From: Juglans regia
Taxonomy: Eukaryota; Streptophyta; Magnoliopsida; Fagales; Juglandaceae
Length of the DNA stretch: 64,000 nucleotides
NCBI RefSeq assembly: GCF_001411555.2
Contig: NW_023362426.1
Location: 1 to 64,000, forward strand
Reading direction: 5' to 3'
Part shown: positions 10,262 to 20,913 of the stretch, piece by piece
Layout of the letters: every line of letters begins with the position of its first letter
Position numbering within the stretch: position 1 is the stretch's first letter
Notes under the pieces: model-generated
Seen by the model: only the letters and a program-made list of their open reading frames with translations
Told to the model about the DNA's origin: nothing
The model's database searches: none
Made by a program: the position numbers and the translations under genes

Positions 10262-12514
10262 ATGTCTCATCGGAGTAGCTCATCACTGAGGGGGAGAAAA
10301 TATAACTCATCCATTGTGTTGCAAGCCATGCAACAACAGTTTGAGCAGTTGAACTTGGTGTTGAGTGAAGTGAGGGATAGTATGGATAATCAAGAAGCAG
10401 TGATTAGAAATTTGCAAGGTGAGAGAGATAGGAGGCGACGTGAGTCTAGAATTGGGAATGGGTACAAGAATGGAGAGTTTGGTGAGAATGAGGAAGGCTT
10501 AACATATGAAGTTGGATTGGGTGGGCATAGAGGAGTTTGGCATGGAAGAGGCCTTAGGGCAAACTCAGGGGGTCGAGATAGAGTTGATAAGAACCTTGGG
10601 AGCATCAAAATGAAAATACCATCATTCCAAGGTAGAACTGACCCTGAAGTTTATTTAGAGTGGGAGAAAAGAATAGAGTTGGTGTTTGATTGTCATAATT
10701 ACTCTGAGGAAAAGATGGTGAAGTTGGTTGTAATTGAGGTCACTGATTATGCGATTATTTGGAGGCATCAATTAGTATCCAATAGGAGGAGGAATCTTGA
10801 AAGGCCTGTAGAAACATGGAGAGAGTTGAAAGCTATCATGAGGCGGAGATTTGTACCTAGCCACTACTATAGAGACCTCTACCAAAAACTACAAAATCTT
10901 TCACAGGGGTCTAGGAGTGTAGAGGATTACCATAAGGAGATGAAGTTGGTTATGATTCGGGCTAATGTAGTGGAGAATCGGGAGGCCACAATTAAAAGAT
11001 TTTTGAGTGGGTTGAATAGGGAGATAGCCAATGTAGTTAAGTTACAACATTATGTGGAGGTAGAGGATATGGTGCACATGGCTATGAAGGTGGAGAGGCG
11101 GCTAAAAGGAAAGGGTACATCAAGGTATACTTCGGTTTCTAGTACTCATTGGAAACCAAAGTGGGACAAAAATGATCAATTTGTTACAATGGGAAAGACC
11201 GAACCACCTAAGAGAAAATATTTGGGTGAGGCTGAAACCTTAAGAAAAAAAGAGAATGAGTTGAAAAACAATTGTGAGGCCGAGAGTTCAAAACAAGAGA
11301 AGAGTGAAAGAAAAAGAGAGAGTGAAAAAAACAAAGAGAATGAGGCCAAAACATCAAAAGAAAGAGAGAGTGAAAAAGAAAATAGAGAGGAGGTTGAGAG
11401 TCAAGAAAAAAGAGATGAGCCACAAGAGGAAAAAGAAAGAAAGATTGCAGAGAGAAATAGAAAGACAAAAGTGAGTTTTTATGCTAAGGCAAACTTTTAT
11501 AATAACGAATTTAACGACTCTTTGCCTAGTGTTGTTGTTTCTTTCTTGCAGGGATATGAGGTCGTGATTACTAGCGGTGTGTTTAGTAGATTGCCACCTA
11601 TTAGGGAGATAGAGCACTACATTGATTTTGTGCCAAGTGCGACAATTCCTAACCAACCTTTCTTGGAAGAACATGAGTTCTTGACACACTTAAAGGGACA
11701 AGGTAAGTTGTCGACTAGAATGCGTGCTAAGCGGGAAGATTGTATTGAAACTTTTCCTCATGTATTCAAATACACACAAGGTATGGAAAATTTTGTGGTT
11801 GATGCTTTTGCAAGCAGGTATATCATTGTCTTCTTTTTAGATGCAAAATTGTTGAGACTTGAATATGATAAGGAATTACATGCTTATTATGATGATGACT
11901 TTGCTAGTGTGTATGGAACATGTGAGAAAGCATCATTTGGTAAGTTCTGTAAACTAGATTGGTACTTGTTTAGAAATAATAGATTTTGTGTGCCTACTAG
12001 TTTTATGCCTAAGTTGCTTGTGTGTGATGGACATAGTGGTTTGTTGGGTAACCTTGGAGTAAGGAAGACTTTTGTTGTGTTGCTTGAACGTTTTTGGGAA
12101 TATCAATTGCCATTCCATGACGTGTTGCATGGACGTTTGTGGAAGTATAATTTTTCATTCATTGATGTGTTGCGTGAACATTTGTGGGAGTATTGCTTGC
12201 CATTCATTGAGTCTTCATATAATTGGAGTAGTCATTTTGGTGTAAATAAGATTTTAAATATGTTGCATGAACGTTTGTGGGAGTATCATTTGCCATTCAT
12301 TGACTTGTTGCATAAACGTTTACGTGAGCATCATTTGTCTTTCATTGAGTTTGCATATAATTTGAGTGGTCATTTTGGGGTGAGGGGGACTTTAGATGTG
12401 TTTCATGAACATTTGTTAGAGTATTGTTTGTCATTCATTGAGTTTACATATAATTGGAGTGTTCATGCTACTACTAAATTTTCACCAATTGAAATTGTTT
12501 ATAGACTTAATTAA
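10262..12514 (+). CDS. gag: Gag-led chimeric polyprotein (750 aa) of element C
   Basis: The start is the family's MSHRSSSS ATG. Residues 1-115 are a charged Gag N-terminus. Residues about 115-290 are a Retrotrans_gag-type core (KMKIPSFQGRTDPEVYLEWE, then LELVFDCHNYS-like, FVPSHYYRDLY and RSVEDYHKEM). About 310-405 is a Lys/Glu/Ser-rich, probably coiled or disordered spacer. About 405-470 is the segment preceding RT in G (VVVSFLQGYE, IREIEHYIDFVP). It then jumps to the RNase H C-terminal half ([20 protein letters not shown]), the integrase N-terminal region (FCVPTSFMPKLLV, LGVRKTF) and six integrase-derived repeats. There is no CCHC knuckle, no RT YxDD and no integrase DDE, so it cannot replicate alone. 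A CAA-to-TAA change ends it at 12512-12514, earlier than sister copies. A virus-like particle role for the Gag part is inference. Confidence 0.85.
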   Translation: MSHRSSSSLRGRKYNSSIVLQAMQQQFEQLNLVLSEVRDSMDNQEAVIRNLQGERDRRRRESRIGNGYKNGEFGENEEGLTYEVGLGGHRGVWHGRGLRANSGGRDRVDKNLGSIKMKIPSFQGRTDPEVYLEWEKRIELVFDCHNYSEEKMVKLVVIEVTDYAIIWRHQLVSNRRRNLERPVETWRELKAIMRRRFVPSHYYRDLYQKLQNLSQGSRSVEDYHKEMKLVMIRANVVENREATIKRFLSGLNREIANVVKLQHYVEVEDMVHMAMKVERRLKGKGTSRYTSVSSTHWKPKWDKNDQFVTMGKTEPPKRKYLGEAETLRKKENELKNNCEAESSKQEKSERKRESEKNKENEAKTSKERESEKENREEVESQEKRDEPQEEKERKIAERNRKTKVSFYAKANFYNNEFNDSLPSVVVSFLQGYEVVITSGVFSRLPPIREIEHYIDFVPSATIPNQPFLEEHEFLTHLKGQGKLSTRMRAKREDCIETFPHVFKYTQGMENFVVDAFASRYIIVFFLDAKLLRLEYDKELHAYYDDDFASVYGTCEKASFGKFCKLDWYLFRNNRFCVPTSFMPKLLVCDGHSGLLGNLGVRKTFVVLLERFWEYQLPFHDVLHGRLWKYNFSFIDVLREHLWEYCLPFIESSYNWSSHFGVNKILNMLHERLWEYHLPFIDLLHKRLREHHLSFIEFAYNLSGHFGVRGTLDVFHEHLLEYCLSFIEFTYNWSVHATTKFSPIEIVYRLN
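12080..12459 (+). repeat. 45-bp coding repeat array, 6 units (element C)
   Basis: In-frame units of the HERLWEYHLPFID type, three of them extended by an (E/S)xxYNxSxHFGV linker. Confidence 0.9.
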
Positions 12515-12694
12515 TTTCCTATTTTAGATTTAAAGTCCTTCACCAGTTGATGATAGGAGTAACTTGGATGGACTATTCCAAATTCTTGAACAAATTAATG
12601 ATAATGCTTATGAAATTAATGATAATGTTACTAACATTTTTCCCTTTGATCCAGGTGGAGATTCGAGGTCGAATCTTTTTGAGGAGAGAGGGAA
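12515..12694 (+). pseudogene. 3' coding tail of element C, out of frame
   Basis: Remnant of the integrase C-terminal tail (DGLFQILEQINDNAYEIND, then FPFDPGGDSRSN) after the premature stop. It runs through the polypurine tract 12681-12694 into the LTR, as in the other copies. Confidence 0.75.
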
Positions 12695-13422
12695 TGATGG
12701 GAACCAAGGTGGGCCTAGTTTTAAAGATATGTTGCATGTTCCAGATTGGCCAAATACAAGTTCAAGAGTTTAAATGATGAAGATTCAGCTTTGATTCATT
12801 TGATGAACTATGGAAAGGGCAACAGCAAGACTTAAAGGCTTTGGGCACTTGAAGGCTTTCAACTTATTTAATTCATTTAAAGCACTTATTTTATTAGTTT
12901 CGAATAATTGGGTTTATTATGGGAAACACTTAAGGGGGCGTATGCAAGGGCATGTTGGAAAAGTTATTATTTTATTGAACTAGGGTTAGGGTTACTGTAG
13001 CCGAGTTACTGTAGCGCGGCACTGTTCATCCAGGGGCACTTTTGGAAGATGGGGGTTTATTTTGGCTAGGGTTTCATTAGGTTTTCCTTTAAATACTCTA
13101 TGTAGCCTCATTTTAATCAGTTTATGAAGTTTATGAAATTTGATGAATTTATTCATTGTGAGTTGAGTTTTACTCCTCTTGTTCTTAATTGAACTTTTGA
13201 ACTTATCAAAGGTAAATCACAACCTTTGTGGCGTTCCTCCTTTGTAATCTGGGTTCTTGAGACGAATTCTTCAACGGGTCTAGATTTTAATATAATCTAG
13301 GTTCTTGAAACGAGTTCTCATCGGGTCTAGATTCTCCATCCATAGACTTGATTTTGGCTTTCTTGGAAAGTTTTCAAATTGACTGTGTGTTCAAGGGATT
13401 CCGTTCCCACGGGTTCATATCA
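12695..13422 (+). repeat. 3' LTR of element C
   Basis: 728 bp, with TG...CA ends, preceded by GAGGAGAGAGGGAA and followed by the acttt target-site copy. Confidence 0.93.
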
Positions 13423-13978
13423 ACTTTGCCTTTCCTTAGCAGAAAACCAATTGAAGGCAATGTGTCAAAGTTAATTTTTCACTTGCTGGCTTTCTATGGT
13501 ATGTATGCCCCAACCCTGGGCCAATCAGATCAGCTCTTATTTTTACTACTTTGCTCTTCCTTAGTAGAAAACCAATTGACGGCAAAGTGGCAAAGTTAAG
13601 AGGTTCGAGTTTTTCGCTCGCGGGCTTCCTATGGTACTACCACAACCTGATGGTATGTAGGCCCCAACCTGGGACCAATCGGAGGACCGCTTATTTTTTT
13701 ACCCCTTCGCCCCTCCTTAGTAGAAAACTAATTGAGGACAAAGTGGCAAGGTTAAAAGGTTGGAGTTTGTCACTCGCGGGGTTCCTTTGTTACTACCATG
13801 AACTTATGGTATGTATGCACCAACCCTGGGCCAATCGGAACACCCCTTATTTTTACCACTTTGCCATTTCCTTAGTAGAAAACCAATTTAGAGAAAAGTG
13901 GCAAGGTTTAGAGTTTGGAGTTTTTTGCTCGCGAGCTTCCTATGGAACTACGGTGACCTTGCGGTATGTATGCCCCAA
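13423..13978 (+). repeat. 154-bp satellite, array 1, third segment
   Basis: About 3.5 monomers in the same orientation as 7272-8697. It ends at the LTR of D. Confidence 0.88.
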
Positions 13979-14801
13979 TAAGATAAACCTGCGGGAATGG
14001 AATCCCTTGAACCCACAGTCAATTTGAATTCCCAAGAAAGCCAAAATCAAGTCTATGGATGGAGAACCTAGACCCGTTGAGAACTCGTTTCAAGAACCTA
14101 GATTATATTAAAATCTAGACCCGTTGAAGAACCCGTCTAAAAAACCCATATTACAAAGGAGGAACGCCACAAAGGTTGTGATTTACCTTTGATAAGTTCA
14201 AAAGTTCAATTAAGAACAAGAGGAGTAAAACTCAACTCACAATTAATAAATTCATCAAATTTCATTAACTTCATAACATAAGGCAACAAAGAGTATTTAA
14301 ACTAAAACCTAATTAAAACCCTAGCAAAAATAATGAACCATCTTCCAAAAATACCCCTGAGTGAACAGTGCCGAAGCTATAGTACGGCACTACAGTACTT
14401 GGCTACAGTAACCTCTTGAAACCCTAGTTCCTACAAAGTTACTTTCTAAATAAGCCCTTGGCCAAAATACAAGGCCTTCCCAAAAACTCTAGTTCATTAG
14501 AAATAATAACTTTCCCAACTTGCCCTTGAATAGGTGCCCCTGAATAAATCTAATTATTCTAAACTAATAAAATAAGTCCTTTAAATGAATTAAACAAGTT
14601 TAAATCCTTCAAGTGCCCAAAGCCTTTAAGTGATTCCATAGCTTATCAAATGAATCAAAATTGAACCTTCATCCTTTAAGCCCATCTTGAATGTTGGGCT
14701 CTTGCTAAACTCGTCCCAAGTGGTTTGCATCAATTCTTGTAATTGGCCCATCTGGAACTTGCAAAATATCTTTAAGACTAGGCTCACCTTGGTTCCTATC
14801 A
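13979..14801 (-). repeat. 3' LTR of element D
   Basis: About 823 bp, ending in GGTTCCTATCA. It is more diverged than the other LTRs, which suggests an older insertion. Confidence 0.85.
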
Positions 14802-15268
14802 TTCCCCCTCTCCTCAAAAGGATTCGACCTCGAATCTCCACCTGGATCAAAGGGAAAAAAGTTAGTAATATTGAAAATAGCAGAAACATGATACTTACCT
14901 GAAAAATCCACTTTATATGCATTTTCATTAATTTTCTCAAGAATTTGAAAATGTTCATCCAAGCAACTCCTATCATCAATAAGCAAAAGCATCAAAGGTA
15001 AGGGAGTAAACGGATTAAAACCATAAACAATTTCAAATGGAGAATAAGAAATAGTAGTATGCAACGTTTTATATGCACACTCTAATAAGGGCAAATGATA
15101 CTCCCGCAAACGTCTATGTAACAATTCAATGAATGACAAATGATATTCCCACAAACGTTCATGAAACACACCTAAAATTTTCCTTACACCAAAATGATCC
15201 CTCCAATTATATGCAAACTCAATGAATGACAAGTAATACTTCAACAAATATTCATGCAACACGCAAAT
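14705..15268 (-). pseudogene. C-terminal part of the chimeric polyprotein, element D
   Basis: The fragment has three repeat units (HEYLLKYYLSFIEFAYN, HERLWEYHLSFIELL, HRRLREYHLPLLECAY). These pass directly into the integrase region after the catalytic core ([17 protein letters not shown]) and its C-terminal domain ([33 protein letters not shown]). The frame continues through the polypurine tract into the LTR and stops at 14705. The join between repeats and the post-core integrase is clearer here than in other copies. The N-terminal part is missing. Confidence 0.8.
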
Positions 15269-16043
15269 TGATATGAACCCGCGGGAACGGAATCCCTTGA
15301 ACCCACAGTCAATTTGAAAACTCCCCAAGAAAGCCAAAATCAAGTCAATGGATGGAGAACCTAGATTATATTAAAATCTAGACCCGTTGAAGAACCCGTC
15401 TCAAGAACCTAAATTACAAAGGAGGAACGCCACAAAGGTTGTGATTTACCTTTGATAAGTTCAAAAGTTCAATTAAGAACAAGAGGAGTAAAACTCAACT
15501 CACAATGAATAAATTCATCAAATTTCATAAACTTCATAATCTGATTAGAATGAGGCTACATAGAGTATTTAAAGCAAAACCTAATGAAACCTTAGCCAAA
15601 ATAAACCCCCATCTTCCAAAGTGCCCCTGGATGAACAGTGCCGCGGCTACAGTGCCGTGCTACAGTACTCGGCTACAGTAACCCTAACCCTAGTTCAATA
15701 AAATAATAACTTTCCCAACATGCCCTTGCATAGGCTCCCTTAAGTGCTTCTCATAATAAACTCAATTATTCTAAACTAATAAAATAAGTTCTTTAAATGA
15801 ATTAAATAAGTTGAAACCCTTCAAGAGTCCAAAGCCTTTAAGTCTTGTCGTTGCCCTCTTCCGTAGCTGATCAAATGAATTAAAATTGGATCTTCATCCT
15901 TCAAGCCCCATCTTGAATGTTGGGCTCTTGCTAAACTTGTCCAAAATGGATTGCATCAATCCTTGCATTTTCTTATTGATCTTCTTGGCGCATCTGCAAG
16001 TTGCAAATGATCTTTAAGACTAGACCCATCTTGGTTCCCATCA
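15269..16043 (-). repeat. 3' LTR of element E
   Basis: 775 bp, TGATATGAACCCGCGGG...CCCATCA, followed by the polypurine tract complement TTTCCCCTCTCCTC. Confidence 0.9.
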
Positions 16044-18561
16044 TTTCCCCTCTCCTCAAAAGGATTCGACCTCGAATCTCCACCTGGATCAAAGGGAAAA
16101 TTGTTAGTAACATTGAAAATAGTAGAAACATGATACTTACCTGGAAGATCCATTACATATGCATTTTCATTAATTTGTTTAAGAATTTGGAATAGTCCAT
16201 CCAAGCTACTCATGTCATCAACTAGTAAAGACGTTAAATCTGAAGGAGGAAATTGATTAAGTAAACAAACAATTTCAATTGGTGAAAATTTAGTAGTAGC
16301 ATGAACACTCCAATTATATGTAAACTCAGTGAATGGCAAACAATACTTCCACAAATATTCATGAAGTACATCTAAAGTCTTTCTCGAACCAAAATGACCA
16401 CTCCAATATGCAAGCTCAATGAATGGCAACTGATACTCCCGCAAACGTTCATGCAACAAGTCAATGAATGGCAAATGATACTCCCATAAACGTTCATGCA
16501 ACATGTCTGAAATCTTATTTTCACGAGAATGACCACTCCAATTATATGCAAACTCAATGAAAAGCAAATGATACTCCCGCAAACGTTCATGCAACACGTC
16601 AATGTATGGCAAATGATACTCCCACAAATGTTCATGCAATACATCAATGAATGACAAATGATACTTCCACAAACGTTCGTGCAACAAGTCTTTGAATGGC
16701 AAATGGTATTCCCACAAACAGTCATGCAACACAACAAAAGTTTTCCTTACACCAAGGTTACCCAACAAACCAGCATGTCCATCACGCACAAGCAACTTAC
16801 GCATAAAACTAGTAGGCACACAAAATCTAATCTTTCTAAACATGTACCAATCTAGTTCATAGAACTTACCAAAAGACGCTTTATCACATGTCCCATACAC
16901 ACTAGCAAAGTCATCATCATTAGCACGCAATTCCTTACCATATTCAAGTCTCAACAATTTTGCATCTAATATGAAGACAAGAACATACCTTCTTGCTAAA
17001 GTATCAACCACAAAATTTTTCATACCTTGTGTGTATTTGAATACATGAGGAAAAGACTCAATACAATCATTCCGCTTAGCATGCATTCTAGTCAACAACT
17101 TACCTTGTCCCTTTAAATGTGTCAATGACTCATGTTTTTCCAAGAAAGGTCGGTTAGGAATTGTCGCACCAGGCACAAAGTCAATGTAGTGCTCTATCTC
17201 CCTAATAGGTGGCAATCCACAAAATGCACCACTTGGAAACACGACCTCATATCCCTGCAACAAAGAGACAACAATACTAGGCAAACATACGTCAAGTTCG
17301 TTAGGATTAAGACTCGCCTTAGCATAGAAACTCACTTTTTTCTTTCTATTTCTCTCTACAATCTCCCTTTCTTTTTCCTCTTCTGCCTCCACTCTTTTTT
17401 CTTGACTCTCAACCACCTCTCTATTTTCTTTTTCTCTCTCTCTTTCTTTTGATGTTTCGGCCTCATTATCTTTTTTCCTCTCACTCTCTTTGTTCTTTTC
17501 ACTCTCTGTTTTTCTTTCAGTCTCCTCTTTTTTTGAACTCTCGGCCTCACAATTGTTTTTCAACTCATTCTCTCTTTTTCTTGAGGTTTCAGCCTCACCC
17601 AAATCTTTTCCCTTTGGTGGTTCGGTCTTCCCCTTTGCTACAACTTGTTCATTTTTGTCCCATTTAGATTTCCAAGGAGTACTAGAAACCGAGGTATACC
17701 TTGATGTACCCTTTCCTTTTAGCCGCTTCTCCACCTTCATAGCCATGTGCACCATGTCCTCTACCTCCTCATAATGTTGCAACTCAACTACATTGGCTAT
17801 CTCCCTATTCAACCCCCTCAAAAATCTTGTCATCGTGGCCTCCCGATCCTCCACTACATTAGCCCGAATTATAGTCACCTCCATCTCCTTATGGTAGTCC
17901 GCTACACTCCTAGACCCCTGTATAAGTTTTGTAATTTTTTGTAGAGGTCTCTATAGTAGTGGCTAGGTACAAATCTCCGCCTCATGATAGCTTTCAACTC
18001 TCTCCATGTTTCTACAGGCCTCTCAAGATTCCTCCTCCTATTGGTCACTAATTGATCCCACCAAACAATCGCATAATCAGTGAACTCAATTACAGCCAAC
18101 TTCACCTTCTTCTCCTCAGAGTAATTATGACAATCAAACACCAACTCTATTCTTTTCTCCCACTCTAAATAAATTTCAGGGTCAGTTCTACCTTGGAATG
18201 ATGGTATTTTCATTTTGATGCTCCCAAGGTTCTTATCTACTCCATCTCGACCCCCAGAGTTTGCCCTAAGGCCTCTTCCATGCCTAACTCTTCTATGTCC
18301 ACCCAATCCAACTTCAGATGTTAAGCCTTCCTCATCCTCACCAAACTCTCCATTCTTATACCCATTCTCAATTCTAGGCTCACGTCGCCTCCTATCTCTC
18401 TCACCTTGCAAATTTCTAATCACTGCTTCTTGATTATCCATACTATTCCTCACTTCACCCAACACCAAGTTCAACTGCTCAAACTGTTGTTGCATGACTT
18501 GCAACACAATGGATGAGTTATATTCTCTCCCCCTTAGTGATGAGCTACTCCGATGAGACAT
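15956..18561 (-). pseudogene. Gag-led chimeric polyprotein of element E, one frameshift
   Basis: Starts at the MSHRSSSS ATG at 18561. The Gag core (18240-17920) is followed by a frameshift near 17930. After it a long frame of 642 codons continues from MEVTIIRANVVEDREA through the Lys/Glu spacer (about 17330-17640), the pre-RT segment (VVVSLLQGYEVVFPSG; IREIEHYIDFVPGA), the RNase H C-terminal half ([24 protein letters not shown]) and seven repeat units. It ends with the integrase tail in the LTR at 15956. Apart from the one frameshift the frame is open, so it is among the better preserved copies. RT, the first half of RNase H and the integrase core are absent. Confidence 0.85.
16322..16734 (-). 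repeat. 45-bp coding repeat array, 7 units (element E)
   Basis: Units read HDCLWEYHLPFKD, HERLWKYHLSFID, HEHLWEYHLPYID and so on. Two carry the EFAYNWSGH or ELAYWSGHFG linker. Confidence 0.9.
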
Positions 18562-18990
18562 TATAATATGCTGCACAAAAATAATGTTAGTGGAAAATCT
18601 CACACGCTCCCTTACGTGTTTACACTCGAATAATGGCACTCCACTCGTGTTTCACTCTTAATGGTTTTTTCCCGATAATAGTCTCACACTCTCTTGCCTT
18701 TTACCTCAATAGTTTTTCCACTCAAGTTCTTTAGGAACTAATTGAACACAATCAAGAGAAAGCAACCCCCTCCTCATCTTCAAGGTTGTATTATCTTGAT
18801 TTAGTTCAACTAGTTCTTAAAGAACTTGTGCGAGAAAACTATTGAAGTAAAAGGCAAGAGGGTGTGAGCCTATTATCGAGAAAAAGCCATTAAGAGTGAA
18901 ACACGAGTAGAGTGCCATTATTCGAGTGTAAACACGTAAGAGAGTGTGTGGGGTTTTTCACTAACATTCTTTTTGAACAGCATATTATGA
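18562..18990. repeat. Inverted repeat of two element leaders (E/F head-to-head join)
   Basis: The leader of E (minus, 18562-18765) and of F (plus, 18780-18990) face each other across about 14 bp (ccctcctcatcttc). Both are cut near the same leader position, at the 'aaggttg' motif and its complement. Neither side has an LTR or PBS. Confidence 0.85.
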
Positions 18991-18992
18991 TG

Positions 18993-19320
18993 ATGTCTTA
19001 TAGAAGTGACTCATCACCAAAATGTGTGGCAGATAACTCATCTTTTGTGTTGCAAGCCATGCAACAACAGTTTGAGCGGTTGAACTTGGTGTTGGGTGAA
19101 GTGAGTTATAGGATGGATAATCAAGAAGCAGTGATTAGAAATCTGCAAGGTGAGAGAGGTAGGAGGCGACATGAGCCTAGTATTGAGAATGGGTATGAGA
19201 AAGAAGAGTATGGTGAGTCTTTTGTTGCTAGGCATGCACTCAATACAGAAATTAAGATGAATGATACAAAGCAGTAGAGTGAGAACGTTTTTCATACTAG
19301 ATGCCACATCAACAACAAGG
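18993..19320 (+). pseudogene. Gag N-terminus of element F, interrupted
   Basis: The frame starts at MSYRSDSSP and shows the Gag N-terminal helix region (FVLQAMQQQFERLNLVLGEV) found in all copies. Where others continue into the Gag core, this copy jumps from GYEKEEYGE to SFVARHALNTEIKMND, a segment lying between CCHC and protease in G. The Gag core and zinc knuckle are therefore deleted, as in I and N. A CAG-to-TAG stop occurs at 19275-19277, and the sequence is then split by the insertion of G. An in-frame upstream extension (MPLFECKHV..., from 18912) exists but is in the conserved leader and I do not take it as the start. Confidence 0.8.
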
Positions 19321-20156
19321 TGATAGGAACCAAGGTGGGCCTACTCTTAAAGATCCTTTGCAAGTTCCAGATGGGCTAATTACAAGATCAAGGGTCAAGA
19401 AGATCAAGGAAGCAATGCAAGGATTGGTGCAATCCACTTGGGATGAAGCCAGCAAGAGCCCAACACTGAAGATGGGTCTGAAAGAAGAAGAACCAGCTTT
19501 GATCCACTTTATTCAAGTTGTGGAAGACATGACTTAGAGATACGGCCTATTGTTATTAAAGGCTTCCAATTTGGTTAAATGATTTATTTTATTAGTTTAG
19601 AATAGGTGGGCTCGAAGATGCTTGGCTCACTTGTCCTATTTATTTTGAACTATGTTTTTGGGAAGGCCTTGTATTTTGGCCAAGTGCTTATTTGAAAAGT
19701 TACATTTTAGGAACTAGGGTTTCATCAATTTATTGTAGGGGTTACTGTAGCCGCGCGTACTGTAGCCGGTACTGTTCATCAAGGGTAATTTTGGGTAAAA
19801 GGGGCATTATTTTGGCTAGGGTTTTGATTAGGTTTGGCTTTAAAAACTCTTTGTAGCCTCATTTGATAGTTAGACAATATTGAATTTTATTTGTGAGTTG
19901 AGTTTTCTCCTCTTGTTCTTGATTGAATTCTTGAACTTATCAAAGGTAAATCACAACCTTTGTGGCGTTCCTCCATTGTAATCTGGGTTCTTCAGACGGG
20001 TTCTTCAACGGGTCTAGATTATAATATAATCTAGGTTCTTGAAACGAGTTCTCATCGGGTCTAGATTCTCCATCCTTGACTTGATTTTGGCTTTCTTGGG
20101 GAGTTTTTCAAATTGATTGTGAGTTCAAGGGAATTCATTCCCACGGGTTCATATCA
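19321..20156 (+). repeat. 5' LTR of element G
   Basis: 836 bp, TGATAGGAACCAAGGTGGG...TTCATATCA. It differs from the non-autonomous LTRs in its central part but shares both ends. Confidence 0.93.
19839..19847 (+). promoter_or_regulatory. TATA-like element in LTR of G
   Basis: TTAAAAAC within 'ggctttaaaaactctttgt', at the same place as the TTTAAATAC motif of the shorter LTRs. The role is inferred from position. Confidence 0.35.
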
Positions 20157-20171
20157 TTTGGTATTCAGAGC
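20157..20171 (+). promoter_or_regulatory. Primer-binding site of element G
   Basis: TTTGGTATTCAGAGC directly after the LTR. It is the initiator-Met tRNA type with an extra T, the same variant as in the non-autonomous copies. Confidence 0.85.
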
Positions 20172-20913
20172 AAGGTTTCCAATCAGGTCTTATTCTATCT
20201 TTTATTTCTTGCATATTTAATTCTAGGGCGTCATTGTTCTAGGATTGATTACAAAAAAAACAAAAAAAAATAGTGGTGGTTAGTAGATTTCTTCACTATT
20301 GTTAGGGTTGCTGAAATTCATTGTTCTAGGGTTTGTGTTGACTGAAATCTCTTGTTCTAGGGGCTGCCGTATATCACTTGCCCAAGGGTTTTTGAGTTAT
20401 TGTTAGGGTTTTTCTCAACTGCTTATTCTTGATTGTGATCAAATCAGTTGGTGAAAGGAAAAGAAAAGAAAGGAAAAGGAAAAAAAAAATGATCGTGAAA
20501 AAAAAAAAAAAATTCGAGATTTTTTCTTTCTTGAGCCTTATCATCAAAGAGGGTGATTCTAGTTGGTATCATGTCTTATTGTTACTGTTTCATTCGTATA
20601 ATTTCTTTGATTCACGTGCCATTTTTTTTTCATTCCTTCCGTGTTTCTCTTCTTCTTGTTTCTTGGACCTAATTACTAGTTGGGATAATAAAACAAGGTG
20701 GCTTTGTCTTGATTGAGTCAATTAGTTCTTAAAGAACTTGAGTGGCAAAACTCTTGAGGTAAAAGGCAAAAAGTGTGTGAGACTATTACCGAAAAAGGCC
20801 AATTAAGAGTGAAACACGAGTGGAGTGTCATTATTCGAGTGTAAACACGTGAGGGAGTGTGTGAGGTTTACTTTTTTTTTTGCCACTAACATTCTCTTGT
20901 GTAGCGCCTGATA
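20172..20913 (+). other. 5' leader of element G
   Basis: Contains an A/G-rich tract (about 20454-20515) and a conserved block before gag. No coding function seen. Confidence 0.75.

Larger units (their letters stand above)
8698..13422 (+). mobile_element. Element C: complete non-autonomous LTR retrotransposon, Gag-type
   Basis: A 4725-bp element with both LTRs (8698-9424 and 12695-13422), PBS at 9425-9439, polypurine tract at 12681-12694 and a target-site duplication acttt at 8693-8697 and 13423-13427, within satellite monomers. It has the longest unbroken reading frame of the family in this window (750 codons). Confidence 0.95.
13979..15268 (-). mobile_element. Element D: 3' part of a minus-strand non-autonomous copy
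   Basis: A 3' LTR (13979-14801) with a decayed outer end ('taagataaacctgcggg' in place of TGATATGAACCCGCGGG), the polypurine tract complement at 14802-14815 and about 450 bp of coding tail. The rest is cut off where the LTR of E begins at 15269. Confidence 0.85.
15269..18765 (-). mobile_element. Element E: minus-strand non-autonomous copy, Gag-type, 5' LTR lost
   Basis: The 3' LTR is at 15269-16043, the polypurine tract complement at 16044-16056, the coding region at 15956-18561 and the leader at 18562-18765. The leader stops at a head-to-head join with F, so the PBS and 5' LTR are absent. The 5 bp left of the LTR (caaat) is a possible target-site copy whose partner is lost. Confidence 0.88.

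Noticed and set aside
12080..12459. CRISPR-like array of about 45-bp repeats
   Set aside because: Units are contiguous, in frame and diverged, with no spacers, and they are explained by integrase segments. The context is a plant retrotransposon.
18912..18992. Upstream in-frame start MPLFECKHV for the Gag protein
   Set aside because: It lies in the conserved leader, is interrupted or out of frame in other copies (A, O, L), and the MSHRSS start is shared by all.
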